A DNA stretch of 64,000 bases from Myrica gale (GCA_963930655.1 OZ005612.1:13955001-14019000); one strand, 5' to 3'. Counted from the stretch's first letter, positions 47,688 through 59,565 are shown. The notes: generated from the sequence alone by a model not told the origin. A program made the numbers and translations.

Positions 47688-48800
47688 GGTTAAATGCATC
47701 TCATACCCCTGTGGTATTCAAGAATTACAAATATACCCCTGAGGTAAACAAAGTCATTTTCATACCCCTGAGGTAAACATCAAGGTCACAATATGCCCCT
47801 CCGTTAATGTGCCGTTTGAAACACTAACGGTAAATGCTGACGTGTCAAAAATAGACACGTCAGCACCAATCACATGGTGACACATCATCGCTCAGGGGCA
47901 TATATGCAATTTACGAATACCACACGGGCATGTGATTCATTTTAGCTTTTTTTAAATTTTTTTAAAATAGACACGTCAGCACCAATAATATGATGACACA
48001 TCATCATATTTAATTTTAAAAAGAAATTATTATTTTAAAAAAAAAAGACTTAGCCCAATTTTCCTTCAACATATCTCACGTGTTCGTTTCTGTCTCTTTT
48101 TTTATATAATTTTTTTAAAAAAACATTTGTAGTTCAACTTAGCCACTGTATTCGTTTCTTTTATATTATATTTTAAATTTAATTTAAAAAAATGAACACA
48201 AAATGACTTAGCCTCATTTCCCTTCAACTTAGCCCATGTGTTCGTTTGTATCTTTTTTTTTTTTCCTCTTTTCATAAATTTTAAAAAACACATGCGTAGT
48301 TCAAAAAAACACACACATAATCAAATACAGTGGCTAAGTTAAACTACACAAGTTTTTTTTTTTAATTATGTATAAAAAAAAAGACAGAAACGAACACATG
48401 AGATATGTTGAAGGAAAATTGGGCTAAGTCTTTTTTAAAAATAATAATTTCTTTTTAAAATTAAATATGATGGTGTGTCATCATCTTATTGGTGCTGACG
48501 TGTCTATTTTTAAAAAAAATTAATTTTATTTAAAAAAAAACTAAAATGCATCACATGCCCCTGTGGAATTCGCAAATTGCAAATATGCCCCTGAGCGAAG
48601 ACGTGTCATCATCTGATTGGTGCTGACGTGTCTATTTTTGCCACGTCATCATTTACCGTTAGTGTTTCAAACGGCACATTAACGGAGGGGCATATTGTGA
48701 CCTTGATGTTTACCTCAGGGGTATTAAAATGACTTTGTTTACCTCAGGGGTATATTTGCAATTCGCGAATACCACAGGGGTATGAGATGCATTTAACCCT
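47688..48800. mobile_element. Foldback (MULE-like) element, one 1.1-kb palindrome
   Basis: The left end GGTTAAATGCATCTCATACC and the right end are inverted copies. The similarity continues inward for more than 500 bp on each arm, past 'gacacgtcagcaccaat' and 'cttagcccaattttccttcaac', to a centre near 48240. It is flanked by ttaaaaaaat on both sides (47678-47687 and 48801-48810), consistent with a Mutator-type 9- to 10-bp duplication, although the T/A-rich motif is weak evidence. It has no coding capacity. Transcribed, it would form a long hairpin, a possible source of small RNAs. Confidence 0.85.
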
Positions 48801-48879
48801 TTAAAAAAATTAAACCACCCTTGTTTAATTCTCCCCTCATCCCTTTCCTCTCGCACGACTCCCTTCTCTCACAAGTCAT

Positions 48880-49836
48880 ACCACGATCTATCGGGGTCTA
48901 GTCAACCACGATTACCAATGGTTAGGAGAATTACGATCGATCGGGGTCTAGTCAACCACGATCGATCATTAATGTTAACGATCGAATGGTGAAACCAACG
49001 AGATCGATCGGGTGGATCCACGATCAGTCGGACCTCGATTTGAAATGATTGATCGAGAAACAACCTCGATCGATTGCCAATTTGAGTACACAAGTACCGA
49101 ACTCGTCCAATCTCGAATACAAAAGCTCAAACTGTCCATATTTTGGATAATTTAAGGGTTATTATGCGATAAACACATATTTATCGCGTCCTAACACTTA
49201 AACGGGTCTAAGTTTACACACGTTATAGCCCAAAAATAAACTAAAATAAAACAAGTCAAAACACTCCTATAATCATCCTACATGCTTTTTAAACTTCATG
49301 ATTCATTTTCAGAACTCAAGCACTCAATAATCAAACACGTAAAGAGTATAAATGCTACACATCAATAATTAAACACACTCCTATAATCATCCTCCATGCT
49401 TCTCAAACTTCATGATTTATTTTCAGAACACAAGTTCTTCAATAATCAAACAAGTAAAAAGTATAAATGCTACGCATCAATATTCAATATTTGCCTTAAC
49501 TGTGAATCGATCGATTAATATAGACGATCGAACGGTTATTATAGAGGATCGATCGTCCAAACACAGACGATCGATCGTCTATATTGACTGATCGATCGTC
49601 TATCTTCCATCTAACAGGCGGTTATTCGTCCAATATGGCGATCCATCGTGTTTAACCCAGAACACTCACAAATCTTTGCCCAAAACACTCACAAATCATC
49701 CTCATGCAATATTCATTCCAATGTACATATTAATAACACCCTAATAGGCTCTAATCATCACAACATAAAATCCCCACAAATACCCAAATCAAATAAATCA
49801 CCAAATAACCAACCAAAACATTCTTAAATCGTAGTG
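48880..49836. mobile_element. CACTA-derived subterminal region
   Basis: Two clusters of 'cgatcgatcg' motifs (48890-49080 and 49500-49640) flank a stretch sharing 'caaactgtccata', 'ggacaattcaag'-like and 'cttaaacgg' blocks with 17480-17560 in the CACTA element at 14029. The same orientation as that element's promoter side is implied. A near-duplicate pair of about 90 bp ('cacactcctataatcatcct') also occurs at 49255-49345 and 49370-49465. No coding sequence. Confidence 0.5.
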
Positions 49837-49852
49837 TAGAACGAGTAACATA

Positions 49853-50040
49853 CACTACAAAAAAATTGGTTTTTGGTGACGAAATTTTTCGTCACTAAAA
49901 GTATAAATTTCGTCACCAGGTCCGTCTGCATATGAGCGTCACAAAATGTATTTAGTGACGAAACCCGAATTGCGTCACGAAAAGTTTTTAGTGAAGATCT
50001 TTTTTCGTCACTAAGTATCATGATCGATCGGTAAATTCAC
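49853..50040. mobile_element. CACTA left-terminal fragment
   Basis: It begins CACTACAAAAAAATTGG, followed by several 'gtgacgaaa' and 'cgtcactaa' motifs in both orientations, and a 'gatcgatcgg' motif before similarity fades. No right end was found within the window, so it is a broken terminal piece. Confidence 0.65.
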
Positions 50041-51205
50041 CCCTAGTTCGTTATATTTTTTTAATATATTGTTAATTGATCTTTTCTTTTGTAATTTTTT
50101 TATTTTATTGATATGGCGCAATAAAAATGACGTGTCATTTTTAAATAAAATTTATTACACGCGTCATTTCTGGTTGGTAGACATGAAAATTATAAACATG
50201 ACTAATGTGTGATAAACATGAAAATCCAAGGACGAATTTTTAAAAGTTATCAAAGCCCAAAGACGAAAATAATCATCAATCCATATATTTTTAACAATTC
50301 TTATTTGGTGATACAGGGTTTGTTTGCTCATGTGGTGATACCAATTTTCTCAGGGTTTCTTTTTGTCAAATACTTTATTAGCCCTTAGGTTTTCCACGTA
50401 TTTTCAGAAAACGATTATAGGATTTTCAAACTAATTACAGGTAAAAACACGAATTTTTCCCAAGAATCAAAAAATGACCCTTTCTTCCTTCGAGAAATCA
50501 CAGAGCACCACGTCGTACCCATGCAATAAGGTACCATTGTTCAATTATTCTGATTTGACATAGTCAGATAAATTACAATTAAAATTAAGTAAAATAAAGG
50601 GGATTTATTTTGTAGCAAAATAAAGGGACCGAAGTATTACCATTTTCTTACCTCCCTAAATTATAACTCATTACATCTCACCCCATAAATTATGTCTTTG
50701 TTGTGATTTTATCCCCCAACTGAATTTGCAGCGTCAATTTGAACGAAATCCATCTAGGCCCCTTACACTTGAATGGAGCCAATGACGATTACCCCCAACG
50801 AATTATCATTATTTTCTTAATTATCCCCCTAAACTATGTCCTTAATCATTCCCCAACCGATTTGGGGCGTCAATTTGAACGGAATCCAAACTATTTTGCC
50901 CCCATAAAGTGTGAAGAAAAAAATCGTAAGCTACCTGAAGACCTTCAATGCACACTTTCAAGCCTTCGTCATTTTCCTTCAGGATCGATTTGCATACATG
51001 GGAAACTCAATTCACAAGGTACCCAACTTTTCCTTTCTTTTGCTTTTTTCTTCTTGCTCAAATAGATAAAATCATGCTCCCTCATGCAATATGAATTGTA
51101 GGTTTTCATTCCTATGCATATCAGAATTCTTGCGTGTAAATCGGATCTGAACGAAAATGACAAAGGCTTCAAAACATGCTTTGAGCATCTTCAAGTCGCT
51201 TCTGT
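50041..51205. other. Intergenic DNA, no gene recognised
   Basis: AT-rich. A short block ('gcgtcaatttgaacg.aatcca') is repeated at about 50732 and 50870. No gene seen. Confidence 0.4.
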
Positions 51206-51933
51206 TTTCTTTTAGGGGTAAAGTCATAGTTAGCCCCATATCTTTGGGAAAAAATCAAGTTACGACCTTTATTTTCCAAACCAACGATTTGATACCCATA
51301 TGTTTCAAAATCACTCAATTCTCGCCTTCCGTTTAAATTCACCGTCAAATAAGACGGTTTTTCGTACTCATGCGTCTACTCTACCAAAATTGTCGAATCT
51401 GCCCTCAGCTCTCCCCTCACTCAACATTCGGCCTCTCTGCCGACATTCTCCCTCTTTCCAGCCCATGTCTCATTTTTCGTGCTCGTTAAGAGTAAATCAC
51501 ATATATCTTAAGAGTGATCTCTTTTTCTCTCTCTCTAACTTTTCTGCCTGCGACCAATAGGCCGTCTGATCCATTATTTCATAAAGTACCTTCATGGCCT
51601 TTTTTTCTCGCCTATTCTACAAGCTTTCACTTTTCTACCAGCGAAAAATGAGACCGAAACGAGAACTTTTTGCTTTTGGTTATCTGCTCGTTCCTCTGTT
51701 TATGTTTGGTTATCTGCTCATTTCCACTATAACACGAGCCACAACTTGCAGAGAATATTTATAGAAAAGTTCTAAAGCCCTGCCAGTAATGCTTCTGGGT
51801 CAGTACATTTTCCTCTGCCAAAAGTTGGAGATAACGAGGCACATAAATAAAACGCCAGTATTCTTGGCCTCATGCAATCAGAAAAGACATCCATGCACAC
51901 AAATAAAACGCCAGCGTTCTTGGCCTCAGCAGT

Positions 51934-53024
51934 TATTAGAGTTAGTCCCACATTGCTAAAGCAATGTGGGCTATTACAATCAAAGGCTTATAAATAAAGT
52001 CTCTATGTAATTTCATCCTTACACCAGTGAGTACACACATCTGTCCATTTGGGCCTTCCCACAGTGGATGTAGGTCTATGGACCGAACCACTTAAATCTT
52101 GTGTCTCACTTCTCCTCTCTCTCTCTCTTAGTCTAAATTTTTATTCTCTTTTATTTTAGTCTTAACATGGTATCAGAGTCATTTCGATCCTGTGACCCAT
52201 TTTGGCTCAGGCTGGTCAGCACTCTTGTTGGCTTAGCTTGGCCTAGTTTAGGCCTAGTCCAGTCCGGCCTATTTTAGTTCTTCTCTTGGGCCTTCCGGCG
52301 CCCATCCGGCATCATTCCGGTAAACTTCCGGCATCTTCTCTAGGGCCTTCCGGCGCCCCGTCCGGCATTCCTCCGGCATCTTCAATCGGGCCTTCTGGTG
52401 CCCCGTCCGGCATTCCTCCGGCGAACTTCAGGCGTCTTCTCTCGGGCCTTCCGGCGCCCCGTTCGGCATTCCTCCGGCGATCTTCCGACATCTTCTCTCG
52501 GGCCTTCCGGCGCCCCGTTCGGCATTCCTCCGGCGACCTTCCGACGTCTTCTCTCGGGCCTTCCGGCGCCCCGTCCGGCATTCCTCCGACGACCTTCCGG
52601 CGTCTTCCCCATTCCGGTGACCTTCTCCGGCCATCTTCAGGCGATTGTCGGCCTCTCCGGTCAGATTCCGGCCAACTTCCGGCGACTGTCTGCCCTTCTC
52701 CGGCCATCCTCCGGCGCCATTTTTTCTTATGGGGAATTTATTTTTCTAGTCCAAACTCAACGTGTATCCACCTTGCGTTTGCGGGGGAGTATTAGAGTTA
52801 GTCCCACATTGCTAAAGCAATGTGGGCTATTGCAATCAAAGGCTTATAAATAAAGCCTCTCTGTAATCTCATCCTTACACCAGTGAGTACACACATCTGC
52901 CCATTTGGGCCTTCCCACAGTGGATGTAGGTCTATGGACCGAACCACTTAAATCTTGTGTCTCACTTCTCCTCTCTCTCTCTCTTAGTCTAAAATTTTTA
53001 TTCTCTTTTATTTTAGTCTTAACA
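51934..53024 (+). mobile_element. TRIM-type miniature LTR retrotransposon
   Basis: Two LTRs of 234 and 235 bp (51934-52167 and 52790-53024) are flanked by the exact 5-bp duplication gcagt (51929-51933 and 53025-53029). A tRNA-Met primer site TGGTATCAGAGTC follows the left LTR directly, and a purine tract GGGGGAG precedes the right LTR. The LTRs differ at about five positions (about 2%), suggesting insertion within roughly the last one to two million years under usual plant rates. Structurally it looks whole; it encodes no gag-pol, as is normal for TRIMs. It is nested in the MULE. Confidence 0.9.
52275..52615. repeat. GC-rich 56-bp tandem repeat inside the TRIM
   Basis: About six units share 'gggccttccggcgccccgt', 'cggcattcctccggcg' and 'cgtcttctctc'. 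The array is far richer in GC and CpG than its surroundings. Because the unit length is close to a multiple of three and lacks stop codons, long open frames occur in several frames on both strands. None resembles a known protein. Confidence 0.85.
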
Positions 53025-53774
53025 GCAGTAACAGCGGTGGTTTCCTCGAGATCCTCAGCGACATGTAATTTTAGAGACTGAATGTTTATTGGTGATAGGA
53101 TCATGGGTACCCAATAAACTATATATCTAGACGCGGAAGATAGTCTTCAAACACTACCTTTGCTCCGGCCTCCACAGTTCATGCACACATTCTTTAAAAC
53201 TCTTAATTAAGTAAATGGTCATATACATGGGCCCCTCTCACCGCAGATCAATCGTCTTCTAAGGTGTCAGATCTCTCTCTCTCCAATCAAAGTTCCTACG
53301 TGCAATTTATTCTGCAGCACTTACAGTTCACGTACTGGAATTTCGAACTTCAGAGCAATTTATTCTGCAGCACTTCCATTGTGAAAAGCCTCACAGAACG
53401 GTATTAATCATAGATATATACTCTTTCTTTTTTAACGTAGGTGGTCTTTGATTGCTGGTCGGCTTCCCGGTCGGACAGACAATGAACTCTTTGACTTGGC
53501 TTTTATTTTGAGTTTTTTTAAAGCAACCTAGTCCACGAATGTTCTTATTTTGAGCATTTACCATTAGCGTGCTTAGTAGTTTTTATCTTGTAAAGTCCGC
53601 CTTGCGGGCTGCGTCCACCTGAATTACCTACTTCCACGTGCGACTCAATCTGTCCATTTCGTCATTAATGGTGGATGGGTGAGCTCCTTGACGGGCTGCC
53701 GAAAAAAGAGCTTCGGGCGTATGCGAAGGGTGTGGGGACGTGAGGTTTTTGCTCTGTTTTCGGTGGAGTTGAAG

Positions 53775-53777
<3 letters not shown>

Positions 53778-53831
<54 letters not shown>
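53778..53831. repeat. TA then GA compound microsatellite
   Basis: About 28 bp of TA repeat followed by about 26 bp of GA repeat. It lies inside the MULE and is likely polymorphic in length. Confidence 0.9.
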
Positions 53832-54399
53832 ATGATGTCGGGAGACTGCCATTTCCCGAGCGGTGAGGATTGAGCTTCGTGAGCTGCAAACTTTGAAGAA
53901 ACAAAGCGCATGCATTGTTCCACGATGAAGAACCACTCAATCCACGAATCTGATTTTGACTTAGCGCATGCATTGGACGTGAGGTTTTCATTTGTTGCTT
54001 TTATCTTTATTTTGACTCGTGCAATTTATGTGAATCTGATTTAAGCAACTATTTATTGTTGGGGAACGTTGCAGAGGTTGGGTCCGTGATGGAGTCTATC
54101 GCTGTCGAGGCCGACAACGAAGGAGCTGTTGGTGCTGACGTCATCTCAATGCGAGAGTAGGGGAGGAACGGAGGATAAAGTGGGAAGGGCAGTCTGGTCA
54201 TCCATCCATCACTTATCAATGGCATTTTGGTCATTTCACGCAAAACCGTCTCATTTAACGGTGAATTTAAACGGAGGGCGAGAATTGAGTGATTTTGAAA
54301 CATATGGGTATCAAATCGTTGGTTTGGAAAATAAAGGTCGTAACTTGATTTTCTCCAAAGATATGAGGTTAACTATGACTTTACCCCTTTCTTTTATTT

Positions 54400-55680
54400 T
54401 CATTTTATGGGAGCGAAACGGTCCTATTAATATGGGTTGAGGGTCACATCGGAAAAACAAAACTTTAAAACTAAGTTGCAAAATAGATAATATATTAAGA
54501 AAAAAGTTGGAAGAAGTTAAAAAAATTCAAATTTACATTTATTGTTTTCACCTGATGCAGCCACCCTCTTGTTTCTTTCAGAAAAACCATTCCCTACAGT
54601 TAGATAAATTTATTAATTTATTAACTATAATTTAGAAAATAACAAAGTAGAAGAAAAAAAAAAGAAACCAGAAAAGAAAGAGTGGTGGGAAGAACTGGGG
54701 GGTGTCCTCAACCATAGGTTGCTCTCGCAGGAGCGAGGAGAGAAGATCTTTCCTCCAGAAGTGCCTGTTTCGAGCAGTTTTCCTATTTTCCCTTACTTTT
54801 TCTTTCTTTAGGCTTTTATTTTTTCGAAAATGATTTCATTCAAGTAATTTTAAAATCATTAGAATGATATATGCGAGGGTTTATTTTTATTTTTTTTAAA
54901 TCATGCACTGAAAAATAAAAAATTATTTTCGAATACACTTTCTAAACATCCATTGTGGGGCAGTGGCAGACCATCTAATTTTCTGGTCAAAAGTAGTCCA
55001 TACAACCAATCAGGTCTAATCTTTTTCAGAGATGTCAAATTGTCAATGTTCGCCCTCGTGCGGGGACCACTGGGCACCGAACCAGTAGCTAGATTAGCTT
55101 ATTACCTGCACTTGCTAAGTTGAGCGACTTTTTGCCCAACGAGGAAAAAAGAGAAATTTCCCAGACATTCGTAAAATATTCTTCTGAATTATTAAACAAT
55201 TCCCTTCCCCCTTCCCCTTTCTCTTGTCTTGTCGCATTTCCACACACGCCCTGCTTCATTGTCATCTCGCGCCATCAGATCCGATTTATCTAAAGCAAGT
55301 GCGGGCCCACCGTCGTGAGTCTCACTTGTCGCCCCCATCTTTCGACATTGAAGATTGAACACTTTTATCTTCAAAGTGAGAGAAATAATCTTGACTAATC
55401 TTCCCAGTTGGGGTGTTCTTACGGATATAACCAATCAGTCTTAAATTTGTCTGAGTGCTCTAGAAATTAACATAGAGGTAAAAGGAAATGCAAGTTCATT
55501 ACCCTTTTTCTTTTTCTCTGCAATGTAAGGGGCGTATTGGTGGGTTCCTCCACCCTCAACATTATGCGCGTGAAAGAAAAACAGCTTTTTTATCAACAGT
55601 AACCATTTATAAAAATAAAACAAAACATGAAAAACACGAGTTCAAAAAGAGGGGTCCTTTCAAAGTGGGTGAAAACCCTA
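54400..55680. other. Intergenic DNA, no gene recognised
   Basis: AT-rich with A-rich patches and a C/T-rich block near 55195-55235. No transposon ends or exons were recognised. Confidence 0.4.
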
Positions 55681-55689
55681 GCACAGTCA

Positions 55690-56130
55690 AGATAAAAGTG
55701 GATTAAGCCTTAAGATCTCGGGAAAACTACCATCTCGAAGAAAGGAAACGGCTCATCGGACTAAATTGTGCGTAAGCACATTGGAACCCCTAGGGGTAAA
55801 CCTACATAGAGCTTGGTACAACAACGCAACAAAGAAAAAGCCTGAATGATAGTTGCCTCGATACGCCAAAGGCAGACTTGGATCCGATTAAAAAGGGCGT
55901 CCATGACAATCAACGAATCACCCTCTATAACCACCGCCTCCCATTGGTGAGCAACCGCAGTAGAAATACCAAGAAGCAACGCCAAAGCTTCCCCTTCAGT
56001 GGGGTCAACGGTATCTAACTTCTACGAGGCCGCAAAGACATTATGACCCCTGTGATTCCTGCAAACACAAGCAGCCATAGACAGATCACGCGTACGTTGG
56101 GTAATACTATCCACATCAGAGAGAAAAGTG
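55690..56130 (-). pseudogene. LINE RNase H-like (RVT_3) remnant
   Basis: The minus strand reads RTRDLSMAACVCRNHRGHNVFAAS, a stop, KLDTVDPTEGEALALLLGISTAVAHQWEAVVIEGDSLIVMDAL and, in another frame, RGSNVLTHNLVR. This is the RNase H-like domain at the C-terminus of plant L1-type non-LTR reverse transcriptases (AA.CR...G, EALAL..G, EGDS..V). An in-frame stop and a frameshift disable it. The downstream T-rich DNA on that strand fits an L1 3' end. The upstream reverse transcriptase is absent, so the copy is 5'-truncated. Confidence 0.7.
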
Positions 56131-56310
56131 TCTATGGGAAGGAAAAGAGACAAGAAGGAAGGAAAGGGGAAAAGGACGAGGCAAAAAGGAAACCAAGAGA
56201 GGGACTGGAAGCACAAGACGCCAAGAGGGGGCGTCCAAGACGAAGGAAGAAAAGAAGAAAAGGAGGGAGCACTAGGACTCTTGGATCTCTCAGCAGAGAG
56301 TGGTTTTAGC
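56130..56310. repeat. Purine-rich tract
   Basis: A strongly strand-asymmetric AAG/GGA-rich stretch. The lysine/arginine-rich open frames across it are composition artefacts. Confidence 0.6.
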
Positions 56311-57233
56311 TAATCTTATCCTACTAGCTTGAACGGATCAAAATCCTTCCAACTCTATTGATTGATTGTTATTTTGGGAAGCATTGGTTACACAGGTTCT
56401 GAAAGAACCAAAAAATATCATGAACATTAAACGTTTGTGTTTGTATTCAAACATCTCTTAATTTACTGAGCCCCATGTGAAGCAAGGGCCTTAAATTATA
56501 TGCATTATACAATGCCATAACGTAATTTTGAGAACCCTCAGGGATCATCAATGTAAATAGTAAAGTCATTACACTTGTCCGTCCACTCAGGAAAAAAAAT
56601 TAAAACTTGACCGTTCTCAGCCAAATAAGTTAGAAGGCAAGATAGTTATAGTAGATGGAAGCTTTCATCTCCCCTCCCAGTAACCTGCCTGTAAAACCTT
56701 ATCCTCGATCCTCATAAAAAGAGGTAATAACTGCGCATTATGCATATAGAATCAGTAGAACATCTAACTGAAGTAGGTAGAACCACCCCGCCCGACTGGT
56801 ATCTCCACCGCACTCGTCCACGGTGAGAGTTGATGAAGCCCAGCAAACAGCTTTGCTCTTACTGAAAAATAACAGGAGGAAAGAGCTCCTCTTTCCTCCT
56901 GTTAGTACTGTCTCAATAAATTATAACAAACCTTTCAACAAGAGTATCCCCATAAGAAAGTACATTGCTCAATCGGCACCCAATACCAAAGCTAAATCCA
57001 AAATTTGCAAGTCTTGGCATTCTAAATCTCCGAAACACTTTTCAAAAACCAAAGGAAAGACAAAACCTCAAGCTTTACAAACTCAACCTATGGCTTGCCT
57101 CTCTTCCCCTTGGCTAATTTGGCGAGATAGGATTCTTTTTGCTTTGTTTTCTTTTGTCTTTTTCTTCCTTTCTCTGTTCCATCAACCAATGAGTGGTAGA
57201 GACTCAACAATCTAGAAATACCAAATGAAGTCC
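56311..57233. other. Importin-9 gene 3' flank
   Basis: This lies downstream of the importin-9 stop codon on the minus strand and probably includes its 3' untranslated region. It contains a hairpin at 56871-56903. No other gene was recognised. Confidence 0.4.
56871..56903. other. Perfect 15-bp stem hairpin
   Basis: The motif 'aacaggaggaaagag' is followed by a 3-nt spacer and its exact inverse. It lies about 330 bp past the importin-9 stop codon, so it could be in the 3' untranslated region or mark the 3' end. Confidence 0.7.
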
Positions 57234-58802
57234 TCAGCGATACAGAACACTCTGAATAGCTTCCCGCTCAGACTCTGTCAAACTCTGCAGTGCCAGAAAT
57301 AAAACAAGGTATCACATATGCAACGTTAGATGCAAAAAAAGGAACTTCATAGTGACAGATGGTTGCAACTGCTTCACTGATAATCTAAAGAAAGTACCTG
57401 GCAGAGGGTTTCAAAAAGCTGTCCGTTGTGCTGAAAAAAATTCACAAAGAAATCTCCAAGGTAGGTAGCCAGATTGATCTGTCAGGTGAAATCAAAAAGT
57501 TAAAAATATTTAAACGCTTAACATCAGCAGCTTCTGAAAAGAAAAGGGGCATGGAATATAAGCAGAACCTGATTAAGGGTATCCACAACTCTAAGTTGAT
57601 CATCTTCATAGTCATCCTCTTGATCCTTGAAATGTTTAAGGAAATTTAAAGGGAAACACTGGAAAATTATACATAACACAAAAAGAAAGTACAAGAAGTG
57701 TAAAACTGAATGGACAACAAGAAGTTATCCAGTTCCCTTGCAAACCTTGTTAAATACTTTCTCCATTGCTGTAAGATGTTCGTATGTGGGCCTGCCGGAT
57801 GATGTAGCACACAATGAATTGAGCGAATCTTTATCAATTTTTACACCCTCGGATTGAACATCTTCCCAGTTACTATCCTGATACACAATTGGTTCAAACC
57901 TTTTAGCTCCAATTTCCAATGCTTTATCTGGACCATGACATCAGCTTATAAAACTCACCACCTCATCCTCATCAGCCAGATCTTGTTCATGGATTTCAAC
58001 TAATACGCCTGCCAACAGTACCAGCATCTGCATCATCGAGGGGAAAACAGGAGAACCATTTCTAAGATTCGCCAGTTACAAAGATAAGTTCTGATCTAAA
58101 AGGGATACTTGTTTGGCAAGCAGATAACATGCTTCCAGCTTTTTCCATACCTTTGGCTTGTCAAAAGCACAAGAAATAGTTGCTAAATAGATGTAAAGAA
58201 CACATTATGCCAGACTTCTTAAATCCATAATTAGGCACTAGCCCCATGATCTACAGAAACACAGACGGCTAGTACGGCCTTCAAATTTAAGAAGTCTGGC
58301 ATAAATAGCTCTATAAAACACAGTATGCCAGACTTATTAAAAGCACAATTATATGCTAGCCCCCCTGAAGTACAGAAACACAGAACACTAGAACTGGCTT
58401 GAAATTTCCCAAGCAAACTTATCTGGTCTGAAAAAGCAGACATAACTTGAGCCATTGGCCACAAAAGAGTTTGTCCATCCAAAATTGAATTTGATGTGAT
58501 GAAATACAGCCCAGATATACCTTTGCAGGAAGCGACACCACTGTCCATTGATTTGGAGCTAATTTAGCTTTTGAGCGTGTGGTTATCCCCATAGACGACT
58601 TCTCAAAACATATATAAAAGAACAGTTATAAAACAAAATTGACCAGTGAACATAACCAACAACAAGCTACACCGAGATTGTATGCATACCTTAATGAGGT
58701 GGCCTTGGACATTGATTTTCGCTAATTCAGCATGCCTAGTGGAAAGCAACAACGCCAAAGCACTGGTCGTGACTTTAATTTGATAGGCCCCCTGAATCTC
58801 AC
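57234..58802 (-). CDS. Importin-9 (KA120-type) nuclear import receptor, last seven exons
   Basis: Minus-strand exons with good splice sites: 58802-58690, 58598-58521, 58027-57959, 57877-57746, 57625-57569, 57478-57398 and 57284-57234 (stop TGA at 57236-57234). They read GEIQGAYQIKVTTSALALLLSTRHAELAKINVQGHLIK, SSMGITTRSKAKLAPNQWTVVSLPAK, MLVLLAGVLVEIHEQDLADEDEV, DSNWEDVQSEG..MEKVFNK, DQEDDYEDDQLRVVDTLNQ, INLATYLGDFF..ETLCQ and SLTESEREAIQSVLYR. This closely follows the C-terminal end of plant importin-9, a HEAT-repeat karyopherin-beta that carries cargo such as histones or ribosomal proteins through the nuclear pore. The acidic segment (DQEDDYEDD) is typical. Reading frames join in phase without breaks, so this part looks functional. 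The N-terminal exons lie upstream to the right. Confidence 0.88.
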
Positions 58803-59548
58803 CTACACCCAAGAGGTATATATATTTACTTCAATTGACTTGTACCCTATAGCAAGGTTTTTGCCAATCATTATGGTGGTTGAAAGTGAATATGCTAACA
58901 GCATTGCTTTAACAAACACAAGCCAAAGAGCTACATATTATCAAAGCTGCCTATAAGACACGTAGCAGATTCATTGGTTAATTTTAGGAAACTGATAGAC
59001 GGAACCTCATATGGTTGTTCAATAAAAATAAGGATGTTATGTTACTATGCACATTTGCTAATAAGCATGTGAAGACGATCCAACCCTGGTGCATGATATG
59101 AATAACTACAAGACAGAATGCCAACGTACATTTGTGGCAATCCAGCTGCCTAATCATCAAATGATGGGGACTTACTTGGCACAAATTTGTTCACAAAGTA
59201 TCATTTAACATACTTGCATCTCAATCGCACTTTCAGGTTTCTAACCATCTTGGACTTTAGAACGATTTTAAATATCTCAGGCATAAACGTTGCAAAGTTT
59301 GCCTATTGGTTTAATAATATCACACGCAAGAATGAAGTAGGAATAAATGTTCCAAAGCCTAGACTATTGATGGCAAAACATTTGGAAAGGAGAGGGGAAG
59401 CTAAAGCGTCACACTTCTCACATCTTTCATTGCTCAAGGGTACACGCTGGGAAAATGGATCCTCTAAATAGAAAGGTTAGCTTCTTTTTTACAAACGTTT
59501 TTAACAAAACATAGTTCCATTTGTTATAACGCATAAAAGCACAATTCA
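58803..59548 (-). other. Importin-9 intron, proximal part
   Basis: This follows the acceptor 'gtgtag' at 58803. It shows no transposon ends and no further importin-9 exon that I could recognise. Confidence 0.5.
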
Positions 59549-59565
59549 AATGCCATTTGTGGTAA

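Larger units (their letters stand above)
51215..54387. mobile_element. Mutator-like element (MULE), 3.2 kb, long TIRs
   Basis: The left end GGGGTAAAGTCATAG and the right end CTATGACTTTACCCC belong to inverted repeats of about 150 bp with few differences (51215-51365 and 54240-54387). An exact 9-bp target duplication tttctttta lies at 51206-51214 and 54388-54396, the Mutator hallmark. No MuDR transposase domain is visible. The interior holds a complete TRIM retroelement (51934-53024), a TA/GA microsatellite and unique sequence that could be captured host DNA. Confidence 0.88.

Noticed and set aside
52286-52853. Open frames of 150-169 codons on both strands within the GC-rich array
   Set aside because: They exist in several frames at once because a stop-free 56-bp unit is repeated. 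There is no known domain and no start context, so they are not listed as genes.
56043-56313. Lysine/arginine-rich frames resembling a nuclear protein
   Set aside because: They follow from a purine-rich tract on the opposite strand of the LINE RNase H remnant.
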